A stretch of DNA of 64,000 bases, from assembly GCF_017409525.1 (NCBI RefSeq), contig NZ_JAFQSO010000012.1, forward strand, positions 231,089-295,088, written 5' to 3'. Position 1 is the stretch's first letter. Each line of letters opens with the position of its first letter. Below the pieces are notes generated by a model. It ran no database searches. It was given only the letters and a program-made list of their open reading frames with translations, and was not told the DNA's origin. This stretch comes from Methanobrevibacter sp. GTDB taxonomy: Archaea > Methanobacteriota > Methanobacteria > Methanobacteriales > Methanobacteriaceae. The position numbers and the translations under genes are program-made. This document shows positions 63,861-64,000 of this stretch, one piece after another.

Positions 63861-64000
63861 TGAACCACCTCACCTTATGAAGGCGAGGATTCCTAGATTT
63901 TTCTTCACTTAATGGGACAATTAAGTATTTTTCTAGGCAAACCCCGATGAACCAGCGGTTTAACAATTAATTAAAATCAATACTATTTTTAATTTATTGA
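63861..64000 (-). mobile_element. Structured element like an IS605-type right end / omega RNA
   Basis: The minus strand shows three consecutive hairpins: AAACC/GGTTT around CATCG; CCTAG/CTAGG enclosing ACTTAA/TTAAGT; and a near-perfect CCTCGCCTT/AAGGTGAGG (63868-63888). It ends GGTGGTTCAA. This order and the final GAATCC-hairpin-GGTTCAA pattern resemble the right end of IS200/IS605-family elements, which also encodes the TnpB guide (omega) RNA. A tnpB gene would be expected to the right of the window on the same strand; none is visible here. Confidence 0.5.

Overview
The window is AT-rich archaeal DNA from a methanogen of the order Methanobacteriales, most likely Methanobrevibacter or a close relative. 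This rests on gene content: an AtwA-type double ATPase, a NifH-like CfbC, methanofuran enzyme MfnB, archaeal riboflavin synthase, deoxyhypusine synthase, a histone, prefoldin beta, a KEOPS Pcc1 subunit and a long run of archaeal or eukaryote-type ribosomal and initiation-factor genes. The genus is inferred; no rRNA is present.

Region 1-5,800 is the unusual part. An adjacent cas2-cas1 pair (5,791-4,520, minus strand) is followed by an AT-rich leader with a TATA-like promoter and then four identical 37-bp CRISPR-type repeats (1,981, 3,143, 3,803 and 4,288). The repeats are separated by gene-sized segments of 448, 623 and 1,125 bp, and a fourth segment of at least 1,980 bp runs off the left edge. 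Normal spacers are about 30-40 bp. The segments hold small genes with their own ribosome-binding sites, two tRNA or tRNA-like genes, and pieces of viral head genes (portal C-terminus, a complete MuF minor head protein, and another head-module-like ORF whose last codons come from the repeat). All recognisable genes point away from the leader. No interference genes are seen. The layout looks like an integron-style cassette array run by Cas1-Cas2, or a CRISPR array with giant spacers. Two segments start with related 5'-truncated ORFs followed by related small acidic proteins, which recalls orphan toxin-tip/immunity modules. Cas2 appears split by a 1-nt frameshift.

Region 5,800-29,200 is mostly housekeeping: O6-alkylguanine repair, CfbC, a U32 protein, PurF, GalE, a geranylgeranyl-reductase-like flavoprotein with a small ferredoxin, UspA, AtwA, UvrC, a 2,370-residue DUF4011-type helicase/nuclease with a very long acidic insert, a PfkB kinase, a CDF transporter and a HisA-like protein.

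Region 29,200-47,100 holds a gene-poor interval with a candidate small RNA, then prefoldin/KEOPS/ribosome genes, GuaB, MfnB, a LUD/CCG iron-sulfur pair, RibC, a CbiMNQO metal importer, PyrF, deoxyhypusine synthase, HisG and a metal P-type ATPase. Paired 9-bp operator-like sites with exactly 33-bp spacing occur three times upstream of the ATPase and once beside the candidate small RNA, suggesting a shared regulon.

Region 47,100-54,700 carries a radical SAM enzyme flanked by two small Cys-rich proteins, MetY-type and aldo/keto reductase genes, a KH plus PP-loop ATPase, and ArgH. Region 54,700-62,400 is the conserved archaeal translation/transcription cluster (L7Ae, S28e, L24e, Ndk, aIF5B, S6e, aIF2-gamma, PIN protein, RpoE, Spt4, DUF359 kinase, S24e, S27ae), followed by a histone. 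ThrC and a structured element resembling the right end of an IS605-type transposon close the window.
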